DNA of 64,000 nt from Bdellovibrionia bacterium (lineage in GTDB: Bacteria; Bdellovibrionota; Bdellovibrionia; Bdellovibrionales; JAGQZY01), in NCBI GenBank assembly GCA_030427805.1, contig JAUICP010000004.1, positions 414,705-478,704 of the forward strand. Reading direction: 5' to 3'. The notes under the pieces are model-generated. The model saw only the letters and a program-made list of their open reading frames with translations, was not told the origin of the DNA and did no database searches. Numbering within the stretch: the stretch's first letter is position 1; each line of letters begins with the position of its first letter. Below, in pieces: positions 1 to 8,914 of this stretch. A program made the position numbers and the translations under genes.

Positions 1-1
1 G

Positions 2-787
2 GCCATAGGTAACCCCGGCCCAGTGATGGCATTTCACCTGCAGTCGTTCAGAAATAGCGAAAGCGCTCTCATTCTCGGACGCTGCTATGGCCAACTCAAT
101 AGCGAAAATTCACGCTGTGCTTTCGAGAATGAACTCAAAAAAGCCTCAGGGATTTCAGATAGCGTAATTTTTGAACTTCTGTTTGGATCGTCCTTTCGGC
201 CTTATGTTTTGAATCCCTATGATCGACCGGAGTTGGATCGAGAAATACCCGCCTTTGCTGACTTCGACCCCACTTCACCCAACTATGCGGCTGAAATGAT
301 GCGAGCCAGTCAGTCTTTTCTAAACTTTCCAATGGTTCGAATGGTCGACGAAGAAAACCGAGTCGTCTTTAGGGGAGTCGAAGGTGTTGGCCCCGCCGCC
401 ATAGAAGGCACAGAACTATCCGTCGGTGGAGCTAACGGAAATATGTACTATGTTTATAATGACTCCGGACGAATCGAATATCTCACTGAAAGCTGGCACA
501 ACGAACAGCCCCATATCTGGCGATTCAATCCCAATGATCCAGAAAATCGAAATCGGCTGGGTTACAAAAGCTATCTGAGAAACAAAGGCTCATTTCACTT
601 TTACCTTTCAGGTCATGACGAGTCGACCGGAGTTCCACAGGAGTTTGCATTGACTCCAGAAGAAGCTGATCATTGCCGAAATCAATTCTTTAATCCTCTC
701 AATCCTCGAAGGCCGATTCAACAGCTCGATATTAGTGTCACCCCTTCTGGAGGCTCGGCAGATACGCCAACTCTAAATGAAGATTAA
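2..787 (+). CDS. Unknown protein, 5'-truncated by the window edge
   Basis: The reading frame is open back to base 2, so the gene very likely begins before the window; a GTG at 23 and an ATG at 26 are only internal candidates. About 262 residues are visible, ending at a TAA at 785-787. No signal peptide, membrane segment or familiar motif is seen in this part. The segment is rich in Asn, Pro, Glu and Arg, and ends in a Ser/Thr/Gly-rich tail. It converges on the MscS-type gene, with 30 bp between the two stop codons. I do not recognise the family and give no function. Confidence 0.6.
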   Translation, partial: AIGNPGPVMAFHLQSFRNSESALILGRCYGQLNSENSRCAFENELKKASGISDSVIFELLFGSSFRPYVLNPYDRPELDREIPAFADFDPTSPNYAAEMMRASQSFLNFPMVRMVDEENRVVFRGVEGVGPAAIEGTELSVGGANGNMYYVYNDSGRIEYLTESWHNEQPHIWRFNPNDPENRNRLGYKSYLRNKGSFHFYLSGHDESTGVPQEFALTPEEADHCRNQFFNPLNPRRPIQQLDISVTPSGGSADTPTLNED

Positions 788-817
788 TTTAGCCAAATCT
801 AAATTTGTTATCAGAAT

Positions 818-1774
818 TTAAAAGACCTTGGGACCTTGGCCATTTTGGAAAGGCCATTCGGCTTTCGCTTGGGGTTTACCCTCGACGACATTGTTATAGA
901 GTCGTGTCGTTGGATAGGCCAGATCAATATCATCGTGCTCCGCCAGAGTCGATAAAACGTCTTCCCAAACTCTTTGCTGAACATCCCGTATGGTTCGTGG
1001 CCGACAGAGAAGCCGCAAAGTCAGATTGACACCAAAATCAATCACCGTCGTAAACACCCCAGCCTCTAAGTTAGAGAAATGAACGAGAAACTGTTTCGAG
1101 GTTTCTTGAAATTCTCTGCGAACTTTTTGGGACACTTCAATGGAGTGCCTATGGGCGATTTCAGAAAAAAGGTCTTTGGCAGACTTCCAGTTACTCTCAA
1201 AAGTAACGGCCACCGGAATCTCAATCCAAATATACTGAAAACCCTTGTCGAAATTAGCGAGGGGTTGGGTCAGAAAGCTGGAATTGGGTAAATGAAGGAT
1301 TCTTCCACTTGTCTGGTATGCAAAAACAAGGGGGCCTTTAATCTCGATGACTAGCGTTTGAAACATACTAATATCAATCACGTCGCCAACGACTTCACCA
1401 ATTTGAATGCGATCACCAACGACAAAGGGACGTCTCCACATGACAAAGGCAAATCCAATGAGGTTTTTCACGACATCATTCATGGCAATGACAAGTCCGG
1501 CACCGATCAGACCGAGAAATGTTGCAATGGAAGTAATCCCCTCAAACCAGGTTCGAGCAATGAGTATGAAGGCAATTGTATATATGATGTATTTAGTAAC
1601 TTGTTGACCGTAATAATGTCGTCTTACATCAGTGATATGTCGACTGATTAAGCGAGAAACAAGCCATTGTGATAAGGCAGCTAAGACAACAACGATTGCT
1701 GTCATAAATAACTTTTCCTGCCAGAGGCCGGATTTGGTAATACTCTCTATAAGTTTTAAGGCCTTTTCATCCAT
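818..1774 (-). CDS. MscS-family mechanosensitive ion channel
   Basis: A 318-residue inner-membrane channel that would open under membrane tension and release solutes on osmotic downshock. Three hydrophobic segments lie near residues 22-41, 63-80 and 84-112; the last is Gly/Ala-rich like the MscS pore helix. It is followed by the family's beta-domain entry motif (PFVVGDRIQIGEVVGDV, near residues 117-135). The length is near that of the small E. coli MscS (about 286 residues), with a slightly longer C-terminal cytoplasmic part. It is a single gene transcribed away from the J-domain gene. The assignment to the superfamily is firm; ion preference cannot be read from the sequence. Confidence 0.9.
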   Translation of the reverse strand: MDEKALKLIESITKSGLWQEKLFMTAIVVVLAALSQWLVSRLISRHITDVRRHYYGQQVTKYIIYTIAFILIARTWFEGITSIATFLGLIGAGLVIAMNDVVKNLIGFAFVMWRRPFVVGDRIQIGEVVGDVIDISMFQTLVIEIKGPLVFAYQTSGRILHLPNSSFLTQPLANFDKGFQYIWIEIPVAVTFESNWKSAKDLFSEIAHRHSIEVSQKVRREFQETSKQFLVHFSNLEAGVFTTVIDFGVNLTLRLLCRPRTIRDVQQRVWEDVLSTLAEHDDIDLAYPTTRLYNNVVEGKPQAKAEWPFQNGQGPKVF

Positions 1775-1907
1775 CTGTTTTTAGAGTAATTCCCACGGCT
1801 TAACAAAGATAGTCTCGACTCCTCCTAAGTCCTAGGAGTAATTTGCCTAGCGAGATACCTTCTTCGGCCCCGTTTAATTTTTAAGGTCCTGTACCGATAT
1901 AAAACAT

Positions 1908-2477
1908 ATGCGGCTCAATGACTTTGAAAGAATCCTTGCGGAGAAAATTCTAGAAGACATTAACTGGAAAGAACCGGTTCTTGATCGACAGGCTTTAAAA
2001 GCAGAGCAAATCGAAAGCTTTTTGACCTCACGATTAAAGTCCTGGGAGTTTTCACCCAATAAAACCAAAACCTCTCAATATCGAGATGCCTTTCAAGCGT
2101 TTGATTCGATTAAAAAACAGAGCTCCTCTAACGAAGGAGAAAAACAGTCCCAAAGAAGTTCAAAGCAAGAGATGGGCTCGGACTCGACTCGTTCTAATCA
2201 GGCTCAACCATCTAAAAATCAGACCAATGGGAATTCGACGATCGAAGAAACTCGAGTTCAAACCGAAGCACTCGACCTTGTCGATCGAATATATATTCAA
2301 AAGCTCATCGAAATGGGCGCTCCAGAAAGATTGTACTTTAGCTTCACTCCAAGCGAACTCAAAAAGACCTACCGACAACTCGCCTTTAAGTTCCATCCCG
2401 ATCAAGGTGGGGCTGTTGAGAATTTTATTTTTCTTGGCGAAGCTTTTCAGGCCCTCGAAAAATACCTCGAATCCTAA
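1908..2477 (+). CDS. C-terminal J-domain protein (DnaJ-like co-chaperone)
   Basis: A 189-residue protein whose last 45 residues form a short J domain containing the HPD tripeptide (KFHPDQGG) needed to stimulate DnaK ATPase. The preceding helix (LKKTYRQLAF) also fits. The N-terminal 140 residues are a charged region with a Ser/Gln/Asn-rich low-complexity linker (about residues 65-115) and no zinc-finger or DnaJ C-terminal substrate domain, so this is a class III type J protein with an unknown client. The gene stands alone and ends in a strong hairpin with a T-run. The J domain is clear; the cellular role is not. Confidence 0.75.
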   Translation: MRLNDFERILAEKILEDINWKEPVLDRQALKAEQIESFLTSRLKSWEFSPNKTKTSQYRDAFQAFDSIKKQSSSNEGEKQSQRSSKQEMGSDSTRSNQAQPSKNQTNGNSTIEETRVQTEALDLVDRIYIQKLIEMGAPERLYFSFTPSELKKTYRQLAFKFHPDQGGAVENFIFLGEAFQALEKYLES

Positions 2478-2507
2478 AAAAAGGACCTCGATGGGTCCTT
2501 TTTTTAT
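2476..2507 (+). terminator. Intrinsic terminator after the J-domain gene
   Basis: An A-run, the stem GGACC (2483-2487), a 6-nt loop, the matching GGTCC (2494-2498) and a run of T directly follow the stop codon. With A-runs and T-runs on both sides, the hairpin could also act on the minus strand, downstream of ettA, whose stop is at 2569. Confidence 0.85.
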
Positions 2508-2568
2508 TGAGTCTTTGAATTTCAGGGTCACTTTAGAGCAAAGCATCCCCAAAAGGTACTTGGTACCT

Positions 2569-4275
2569 CTACTGCATTTTACGGTATTGAATTCGCTTGG
2601 GCATGATTTCGTCAATTCCCATGCGCTTTTTATAATCTTCTTCATACTCAGAGTAATTACCGACATAGAACTCGACGTGAGAATTACCTTCGAAGGCTAA
2701 AATATGAGTACAAATTCGATCGAGGAACCAGCGATCGTGAGAGACAACAATTACATTTCCACCAAATTCGAGAATCGCTTCTTCAAGGGCTCGCATCGTG
2801 TTGACATCAAGATCGTTGGTCGGCTCATCCAGAATAATAACGTTAGCGCCACTCTGTAAGAGTTTTGCTAAGTTGACTCGGTTTCTCTCACCACCAGAAA
2901 GTGTTCCTACCTTCTTTTGTTGAGCTTCGCCCGAAAAGTTAAATCGAGAAACATAGGCTCTTGAATTCATTTCGCGATTACCAACCTGTAAAAGATCTTG
3001 TCCGCCAGAAATTTCTTCCCAAACCGTTTTATTAGGATCGAGAGTATCCCTTCCCTGATCGACATAGGCCAATTTAACGGTGTCACCAATGATCATCTCA
3101 CCGGCATCCGGCTTTTCTTGACCCGTAATCATTTTCATTAGCGTTGATTTACCGGCTCCATTTGGACCGACAACACCCATGATCGCTCCACGAGGCATCA
3201 TAAAACTGAGTTCATCAATTAATACGTTTTCCCCGAAGGCTTTGGTAATACCTTTAGCTTCAATGACCTTCTCTCCAAGACGAGGTCCCGGCGGAATGTA
3301 TAATTGCATTTCTTGAACCTTTTCTTGGCTCGGTTCTTTGAGAAGAGTTTCGTAGGCACTTAAACGCGCTTTTGACTTAGACTGTCTTCCGCGGGGAGAT
3401 TGGCGAATCCAATCAAGTTCCCTTTCAAGGGTCTTGTGCCGTTTCATTTCTGACTTTTCTTCTTGCTGCAAGCGCTTTTGCTTTTGATCAAGCCACGAAG
3501 AATAGTTGCCCTTCCATGGAATCCCCTCGCCGCGATCGAGTTCTAAAATCCAACCCGCAACATTATCGAGGAAGTAACGATCGTGGGTTACGGCAATCAC
3601 TGTCCCCGGGAACTTGGCGAGGTAGTGCTCAAGCCAAGTTACAGATTCAGCGTCCAAATGGTTGGTTGGCTCGTCGAGAAGAAGGATATCGGGCTCAGAG
3701 AGAAGAAGTCTTGTGAGAGCGACTCGCCTTTTTTCTCCACCCGAGAGATTGGTCACAGGGCTATCTCCTGGAGGACACCTTAAAGCATCCATAGCTTGTT
3801 CGAGCTTTGAATCCAATTCCCAGCCATCTTTGGCTTCGATTTTTTCTTGGATTTTTCCCTGCTCTTCGATCAGGTCATTCATCTTATCGTCAGAAATACC
3901 CTCCTCGCACATCTGCATAGAGATTTCTTCAAACTTTTTGAGAAGTATTGGGAGCTCGCCGAGGCCATCCATTATATTTTCTTTTACAGTTTTTTCAGGA
4001 TCGAGTTCTGGTTCTTGCTCAAGAAAGCCAACCTTCATATCTTTTGCGGGAAAGGCTTCGCCGAGAAAATCATCATCAAGACCCGCGAGAATCTTTAGGA
4101 GTGAGGACTTACCTGCTCCATTGAGTCCGAGCACACCGATCTTTGCGCCATAGAAGTAAGAAAGATAGATATCTTTTAGGACATATTTATTGGGCGGATA
4201 AACTTTACTCACACCCTTCATCGTATAGATAATTTCTTCAGCCACTCTTCCTCCTTCAGGAGCCGGATTTGCCAT
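2569..4275 (-). CDS. ettA: ABC-F protein, energy-dependent translational throttle EttA
   Basis: A 568-residue soluble protein with two ABC ATPase domains and no membrane segments. The first domain has Walker A GLNGAGKS (near 50-58), signature LSGGEKRR and Walker B ILLLDEPTNHLD; the second has GPNGAGKST (near 365-373), LSGGERNR and ILDEPTNDLD. The N-terminal pattern (IIYTMKGVSKVYPP...LKDIYLSYF) closely follows E. coli EttA (555 residues), which binds the ribosomal E site and gates the first elongation steps according to ATP/ADP. The start adds roughly nine residues relative to E. coli EttA. It is transcribed alone. Among ABC-F subfamilies, EttA is the best match by pattern. Confidence 0.93.
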   Translation of the reverse strand: MANPAPEGGRVAEEIIYTMKGVSKVYPPNKYVLKDIYLSYFYGAKIGVLGLNGAGKSSLLKILAGLDDDFLGEAFPAKDMKVGFLEQEPELDPEKTVKENIMDGLGELPILLKKFEEISMQMCEEGISDDKMNDLIEEQGKIQEKIEAKDGWELDSKLEQAMDALRCPPGDSPVTNLSGGEKRRVALTRLLLSEPDILLLDEPTNHLDAESVTWLEHYLAKFPGTVIAVTHDRYFLDNVAGWILELDRGEGIPWKGNYSSWLDQKQKRLQQEEKSEMKRHKTLERELDWIRQSPRGRQSKSKARLSAYETLLKEPSQEKVQEMQLYIPPGPRLGEKVIEAKGITKAFGENVLIDELSFMMPRGAIMGVVGPNGAGKSTLMKMITGQEKPDAGEMIIGDTVKLAYVDQGRDTLDPNKTVWEEISGGQDLLQVGNREMNSRAYVSRFNFSGEAQQKKVGTLSGGERNRVNLAKLLQSGANVIILDEPTNDLDVNTMRALEEAILEFGGNVIVVSHDRWFLDRICTHILAFEGNSHVEFYVGNYSEYEEDYKKRMGIDEIMPKRIQYRKMQ

Positions 4276-4381
4276 TTTGATTGTCTCTCAAACCAATGTG
4301 TTTGATTCAGAGGACCATAACACTCTACGGCAGCCTTTTATCTTGAAACTTAATCAAAAACTTAAGTAAAACTAATTACCT

Positions 4382-4594
4382 ATGGCTGTAAAAAAAGGCA
4401 AGTCGCTTAAGCTACACCAAGCGATAAATGAATTAGAAGAAGCTCTACTCCAATGGGATGGAATTAAAACGGAAAGCCCTAAGAAGCCCCGTGTTGAAAA
4501 GGATCCCCACAAGGAGCGAACTCTAAAGCTTTTAAAAGAACTCAAGGAGCAATTGAAGACTTTTGAAAGTATGCCTGAAGCAGATCGTGCTTAG
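4382..4594 (+). CDS. Small charged coiled-coil-like protein, unknown
   Basis: A 70-residue, Lys/Glu/Leu-rich frame with helical heptad-like runs (LHQAINELEEALLQW and LKLLKELKEQLKTF). It has no signal peptide. It is divergent from ettA, and its 3' end overlaps the opposite-strand gene at 4542-5030 by 53 bp. There is no strong ribosome-binding site before the ATG. The amino acid composition looks like a genuine small protein rather than a shadow frame, but I know no family for it. A similar ORF conserved in relatives would confirm it. Confidence 0.5.
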   Translation: MAVKKGKSLKLHQAINELEEALLQWDGIKTESPKKPRVEKDPHKERTLKLLKELKEQLKTFESMPEADRA

Positions 4595-5030
4595 TTACCG
4601 AGAGGCAATCCTCTAGACTCACTTCAAAATGGAAGCTTCTTTTATCTTTGTCATCCTTATGCCAAGAACGCATTTTTTCAGCGCCAGATTTTTCTTTTAA
4701 TTCGAGCACCACATCCATTTCTTTTTGATGAAACTGAGTGAGGCGCGTGTCCCCAAGAAAGGCCAGGGCATTTTGTTGCTGATATTTGAGACAAGCCTTG
4801 TAATCATCAGAAAGAGTTTCATCTTTGGGACCTTGCCGTTTATCCTGGAGAAGAAATAGACCGCCATCGACCGCACTGGTGAGTACCGAGTAGTGATCAA
4901 CGAGATTTTTTGTATTCTTACTAGCTCGAGCCTCAAACACAAAAGCGAGAGCCAAGAAAACAAGAGCCAGTAAAACTAAATTCGTTTTTGCAATTTTCCT
5001 GCGAACAGGTGCCAAATTAATTTTTACCAT
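4542..5030 (-). CDS. Unknown single-pass membrane protein
   Basis: A 162-residue protein with a short basic N-terminus, one hydrophobic helix at about residues 16-34 (LVLLALVFLALAFVFEA), and a charged extracytoplasmic domain containing two cysteines. The N-terminus is that of a signal anchor or an uncleaved signal. It lies 15 bp downstream of the 478-residue secreted/membrane gene on the same strand, so the two are probably co-transcribed. No family is recognised. Confidence 0.6.
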   Translation of the reverse strand: MVKINLAPVRRKIAKTNLVLLALVFLALAFVFEARASKNTKNLVDHYSVLTSAVDGGLFLLQDKRQGPKDETLSDDYKACLKYQQQNALAFLGDTRLTQFHQKEMDVVLELKEKSGAEKMRSWHKDDKDKRSFHFEVSLEDCLSVTKHDLLQAYFQKSSIAP

Positions 5031-5045
5031 TATATTTTCTCCTTA

Positions 5046-6482
5046 TTAATAAAACAGGGCAACTTCACACCTCAGAGCTTGTTTACGTTCTGGAGAAATG
5101 AGGTGGGAGTATACTTCAGTATTGAGAACAAATAACTGCTCTTCGATCGCCTGTCGTTTCATATTAATTGTATTTAACTTTTCTAGATTTTCAGGGGTTC
5201 CTTGGGGCTCCTCGAAGCGGTGATGCCAATCGACGACCCAATGGTATAGAAGTTCCTGTAGGTCAATTCTGAGATCCTGAAGTCGTCTCTTCAATGCTCT
5301 CAGCTGTTTCTCCTTTTGCCTTCTTAATCTCACTCTCTGGCGCCTTTCTGCTCCTAACAAAAATCCAGGAGTATACGCCGCAGTGATATCGTGACGAATA
5401 CTGATGACAACTGACTTAATTTGATCTTTTAACTCATGGGCCTTGGCAATAACCTGATTAATTTCTCCATAGGCTTCAACGGATTGAATCATCTCTAGTA
5501 ACTCGTCCCTTTTGGAGGAGTTTAGAATCTCTTCAATGACCAATCGACCCAGCTCATACTTTGAGCGGGCTCTCAGTTTAAGTATTTTAATTTTGTCTGC
5601 AGAAAGTAACTCATAAAGGTCGTCAAAACTAATAAATCCATTGGGCGAGTTATCTCTTCCAAACCACGGAATTGGATATTTAAACGAAATCGGAATCGAA
5701 AAAGGTCCGGAGTCTCCAGAAATCGTATACCAGTAGGCCAATTCATTTTCTTTTCGTCTCAACATTTCCTTTAAGCCGATTTCAAACACCTGGGGATTGA
5801 CACCAAATCGCTCTTCGAGACTTAAGCGATGTTTTTTATTTTTATAGTAGTAATACAAGTACGCAACGCCAAATCGGTCCGGTATAAACTGGTAAACAGC
5901 CAACACTGCCCCCAAGGCAATATAGTCGAAAGGTGTCTGCATAAAAAAGTAAGCAAAAGTCGCCGCCCATTTCGCCCATGGATAGGCAAAAAAGACAAAG
6001 GCAATATCGCGCTGACTGTTGATTACCATGGCAATGTCATTGGCCATTGCCTGATGACGAAAAAACATGATTTGTACTCTTCTACGAATTCTACGGATCA
6101 AGGCCCTTCGACTGGATTTTGTCGAAAAGGCACGATAATGCCGCTCTAAACCCGCTGCCAAAATAACAGCCATTTCTTCAATTTGCGGAGCTAAGCGCTC
6201 GACTGAAAATCGATTGGCATTGACAGGGCCAAGAGCTTCGCTGAGGACAGCACTGGCCCCTTCGTGGGGATTCTCAGCCTTTTCCTCTTCGTAAATCGCT
6301 AAGAGGGCCTCAATTTCTTCTTCACCGCCAATCTCTGGGAGTGACTCGCCTTCGGGACCCTGAAGGTCGCGCAGAATTTCCCCGATGCGAGGCTCACTTC
6401 CATACTGGCCAAAGCTCACCTGAGCATATAAGCACAAGAATATGAAAGATAATGCAGATATTAAGACCTTGCGATTCGACAT
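5046..6482 (-). CDS. Unknown exported protein with an internal hydrophobic region
   Basis: A 478-residue protein. It starts with a signal peptide (about residues 1-25, ending VSFGQ), then an acidic segment, an Arg-rich helix, and a strongly aromatic hydrophobic block near residues 155-205 that could span the membrane two or three times. The C-terminal half is Arg/Glu/Leu-rich and probably coiled coil. I do not recognise a family. It precedes the small membrane protein at 4542-5030 and follows bolA with 56 bp between, possibly in the same transcript. Confidence 0.65.
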   Translation of the reverse strand: MSNRKVLISALSFIFLCLYAQVSFGQYGSEPRIGEILRDLQGPEGESLPEIGGEEEIEALLAIYEEEKAENPHEGASAVLSEALGPVNANRFSVERLAPQIEEMAVILAAGLERHYRAFSTKSSRRALIRRIRRRVQIMFFRHQAMANDIAMVINSQRDIAFVFFAYPWAKWAATFAYFFMQTPFDYIALGAVLAVYQFIPDRFGVAYLYYYYKNKKHRLSLEERFGVNPQVFEIGLKEMLRRKENELAYWYTISGDSGPFSIPISFKYPIPWFGRDNSPNGFISFDDLYELLSADKIKILKLRARSKYELGRLVIEEILNSSKRDELLEMIQSVEAYGEINQVIAKAHELKDQIKSVVISIRHDITAAYTPGFLLGAERRQRVRLRRQKEKQLRALKRRLQDLRIDLQELLYHWVVDWHHRFEEPQGTPENLEKLNTINMKRQAIEEQLFVLNTEVYSHLISPERKQALRCEVALFY

Positions 6483-6538
6483 AGAAGATCAAGATGCAAA
6501 GCCGAGACCGCTAGAAAAGACACTAAAATATGAAGTTC

Positions 6539-6853
6539 TTAGAGCTTATTGCCACCCAAACAGTTTGGTGATTTGAATCCCTCCGGATCCATTTTCTCCC
6601 ATTCTTCTGGGGTCAACGCTCTTTGCGAGAGAGCGTGGACGGTGTCGTTTAGTTCCTCTTTTAAAAGTTTGTACACGGCCTGCTGGCGTTTGACTCGATT
6701 GAGACCTGCAAAAGCTTCGGATACTATAAGGACCTTAAAGTGAGTTTCTGAGTTTTTAGGAACGTTGTGCATATGGCTTTCGTTGTGAACTTCAAGGTGA
6801 ATGGGTTTGAATTCATTCTTCAATTTCGATTCTATACTCTCTTGAACTTTCAT
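6539..6853 (-). CDS. bolA: BolA-family protein
   Basis: A 104-residue protein matching BolA (E. coli 105 residues). It has the N-terminal MKVQESIESKLK, the middle strand LEVHNESHMH, the helix-turn-helix-like RVKRQQAVYKLLKEEL, and the conserved VHALSQRALTPEEW near the C-terminus. BolA proteins pair with monothiol glutaredoxins in Fe-S trafficking and also act on cell shape and stress gene expression. It sits 12 bp after the helicase gene in a minus-strand run (permease, helicase, bolA). The only glutaredoxin in this window (49259-49513) is the dithiol type, not the usual BolA partner. Confidence 0.9.
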   Translation of the reverse strand: MKVQESIESKLKNEFKPIHLEVHNESHMHNVPKNSETHFKVLIVSEAFAGLNRVKRQQAVYKLLKEELNDTVHALSQRALTPEEWEKMDPEGFKSPNCLGGNKL

Positions 6854-6865
6854 GGTCTCACCTTA

Positions 6866-8908
6866 CTAAATCGGCTGCTTCGGATCAATTTTTTGGGTTT
6901 CAATTTGCGACTCTAATTTCTTCATAAGATCCCCAAGCAGTGCTTGCTTCTTTTCGGCAGATACCGGGCGATGACCTCCTTCGTAGGAGGTAATCAAATG
7001 GGGTGGTATCTCTTGCAAAAAGCGCGATGGCGCACTCGGCATCATTTTACCATATCGTTTTCTATGGAGACTTCTCGTTAACACCAAATGCTCTTTAGCT
7101 CGAGTGAGTCCCACGTAGAAGAGCCTTCGCTCCTCACTGACATCTGTTCCTAAAGTTCTGTGCGGAATAAGATCTTCTTCCACTCCAATCATAATAACCA
7201 CGGGCCACTCTAGCCCCTTACAGGCGTGAAAGGTTAGCAACTGAACCTTATCTTCTTTATCGGAATCCTCATCATTGCAATCGCGAAGTTCCATCGCATC
7301 CACAAAGTCTCGAATCGTCTTCTTCTCTTTGCCACCGCGATCAACGAAAGTATTAATGACTTTTGCCATAATTTCTACTGAAGACCATCTATAGGTAAAG
7401 GCATCGTCACTCTTATAGGATTTTCTCATATAGTCGTAGTAACCGATATTCTTTACCCAAGTTAAAAAACGCTCACCAACACTTTGGTCATTTTCTGGTG
7501 AAAGAAGAAACTCTGGCAATCTTTGCAAGAGTAATAAAAACTCATCGATTTGCGCCCCGATCCCTTCTTTAATTTCGATTTGCTTCCAGCGCTTGAGGGC
7601 CTGATAAAAACTAATGTTTAAAGCTTCGGCATGGTTGTGAATTTTTTCGATGGTCGTGTCGCCAATACCCCGAGCCGGAGTGTTAATCACACGGCGGAGG
7701 GCCACTTCATTTGGCCTCAAACTGCATCGCAGATAGGCTAAGAGATCTTTAACTTCTTTTTTATCAAATAGACTGAACGACCCGGTGACTGAATAGGGAA
7801 TTTGGCTCTGGCGAAGAACGGCTTCGAGAAGCCCCCCTTGACCATTGGATCGATAGAGAACAGCCATATCCTTAATCTTATAACCTTTATTGCAAAAATA
7901 ATTAATTTGTTCGACAACGCCTTCACATTCAAAAGACTCATCGTCATAAAAGAAAACTTCGGGTTTATTACTTTCAATTGGCGTCAGTCCAGGCACCAAC
8001 TGTTTTTCATGTCGCTCTTTGTTCTTTTTAATGACGGAGTTTGCTACCTCTAAAATGGCTGGCGTCGATCTATAGTTTTTTTCGAGACGAACCACCTCAC
8101 AATTATCGAAGCGATGGGGGAAATTGAGGATGTTCTGAACCTGAGCTCCCCGCCATCCATAAATAGATTGGTCATCATCACCGACGACCCCGAGGTTTTT
8201 ATGTTGTGCCGATAGTAACTCTAATAACTTGAACTGTAGAGTATTGGTGTCTTGAAATTCGTCGACCATAATAAATTTAAATCGATTCTGTAGAAACACC
8301 AGAAGCTCACTGTTTTCCTGCAAAAGTTCAATTGGTTTCAAGAGAAGGGATTGAAAGTCAACAACACCAAGACTCTTCAAGCGACTCACATACTTTGGGA
8401 GCAAGACTTCAAGGGCAATTTCGTAGCCATCGTCATTCTTAGCCTTGCGTTGTCCGCGAGATCTCCAGTCATCCATCATCGACATCAGAGTTTCGGTCTT
8501 AAATCCCGCCCTCCCCGAAATATTGAGATCTTTTAACAGTTCGTTAACAATGGCAGCGGAGTCGGAGGCATCAATAATTCCAAAAGTCTTAGGAAGTCCC
8601 AAGAGCTTAGAGTTTTTTCTGAGCAATTGGAGACCAAAAGAGTGAAAGGTGCCGGTCCACAAACCGCGAGCTCCATCGCCTAATTTTGTTTTAACTCGGT
8701 GATTGAGTTCTCTGGCCGCTTTATTGGTAAATGTGAGCACTAGAATTTCATCGGCACGGGCCTTCCCCGCTTCAATCAAGTGCCCCGTACGAGAGACCAG
8801 AACGGTGGTCTTACCGGAGCCCGCTCCAGCCAAAATCAAAAGCGGGCCTTCAGCGTGTTGGGCCGCTCTCATTTGCTCTTCATTTAAGTTTGATAACCAC
8901 TGACTCAT
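6866..8908 (-). CDS. UvrD/Rep-family superfamily 1 DNA helicase
   Basis: A 680-residue 3'-5' helicase. It has Q motif and Walker A (LNEEQMRAAQHAEGPLLILAGAGSGKT in outline, with Walker A near residues 28-34), motif Ia VLTFTNKAA, motif II VDEFQDTN, motif III GDDDQSIYGWRGA, motif IV LEKNYRS, motif V LLTFHACKGLEW and motif VI VGLTRAKEHL. The length is close to Rep and PcrA. The role would be in repair or replication-fork restart; Rep, UvrD and PcrA cannot be separated by eye. It lies 6 bp downstream of the permease gene and 12 bp upstream of bolA, which suggests one operon. Confidence 0.93.
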   Translation of the reverse strand: MSQWLSNLNEEQMRAAQHAEGPLLILAGAGSGKTTVLVSRTGHLIEAGKARADEILVLTFTNKAARELNHRVKTKLGDGARGLWTGTFHSFGLQLLRKNSKLLGLPKTFGIIDASDSAAIVNELLKDLNISGRAGFKTETLMSMMDDWRSRGQRKAKNDDGYEIALEVLLPKYVSRLKSLGVVDFQSLLLKPIELLQENSELLVFLQNRFKFIMVDEFQDTNTLQFKLLELLSAQHKNLGVVGDDDQSIYGWRGAQVQNILNFPHRFDNCEVVRLEKNYRSTPAILEVANSVIKKNKERHEKQLVPGLTPIESNKPEVFFYDDESFECEGVVEQINYFCNKGYKIKDMAVLYRSNGQGGLLEAVLRQSQIPYSVTGSFSLFDKKEVKDLLAYLRCSLRPNEVALRRVINTPARGIGDTTIEKIHNHAEALNISFYQALKRWKQIEIKEGIGAQIDEFLLLLQRLPEFLLSPENDQSVGERFLTWVKNIGYYDYMRKSYKSDDAFTYRWSSVEIMAKVINTFVDRGGKEKKTIRDFVDAMELRDCNDEDSDKEDKVQLLTFHACKGLEWPVVIMIGVEEDLIPHRTLGTDVSEERRLFYVGLTRAKEHLVLTRSLHRKRYGKMMPSAPSRFLQEIPPHLITSYEGGHRPVSAEKKQALLGDLMKKLESQIETQKIDPKQPI

Positions 8909-8914
8909 GAAACT

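Noticed and set aside
1822-1838. CTCCTA/TAGGAG hairpin in the gap between the MscS and J-domain genes
   Set aside because: Six-base stem with no T-run, and located upstream of both genes, so not a terminator; no other evidence for an operator.
2086-2700. Open frames of 204 (plus) and 168 (minus) codons across the J-domain gene and the ettA end
   Set aside because: They cross a strong terminator and two real genes in other frames and have no domain; they are shadow frames.
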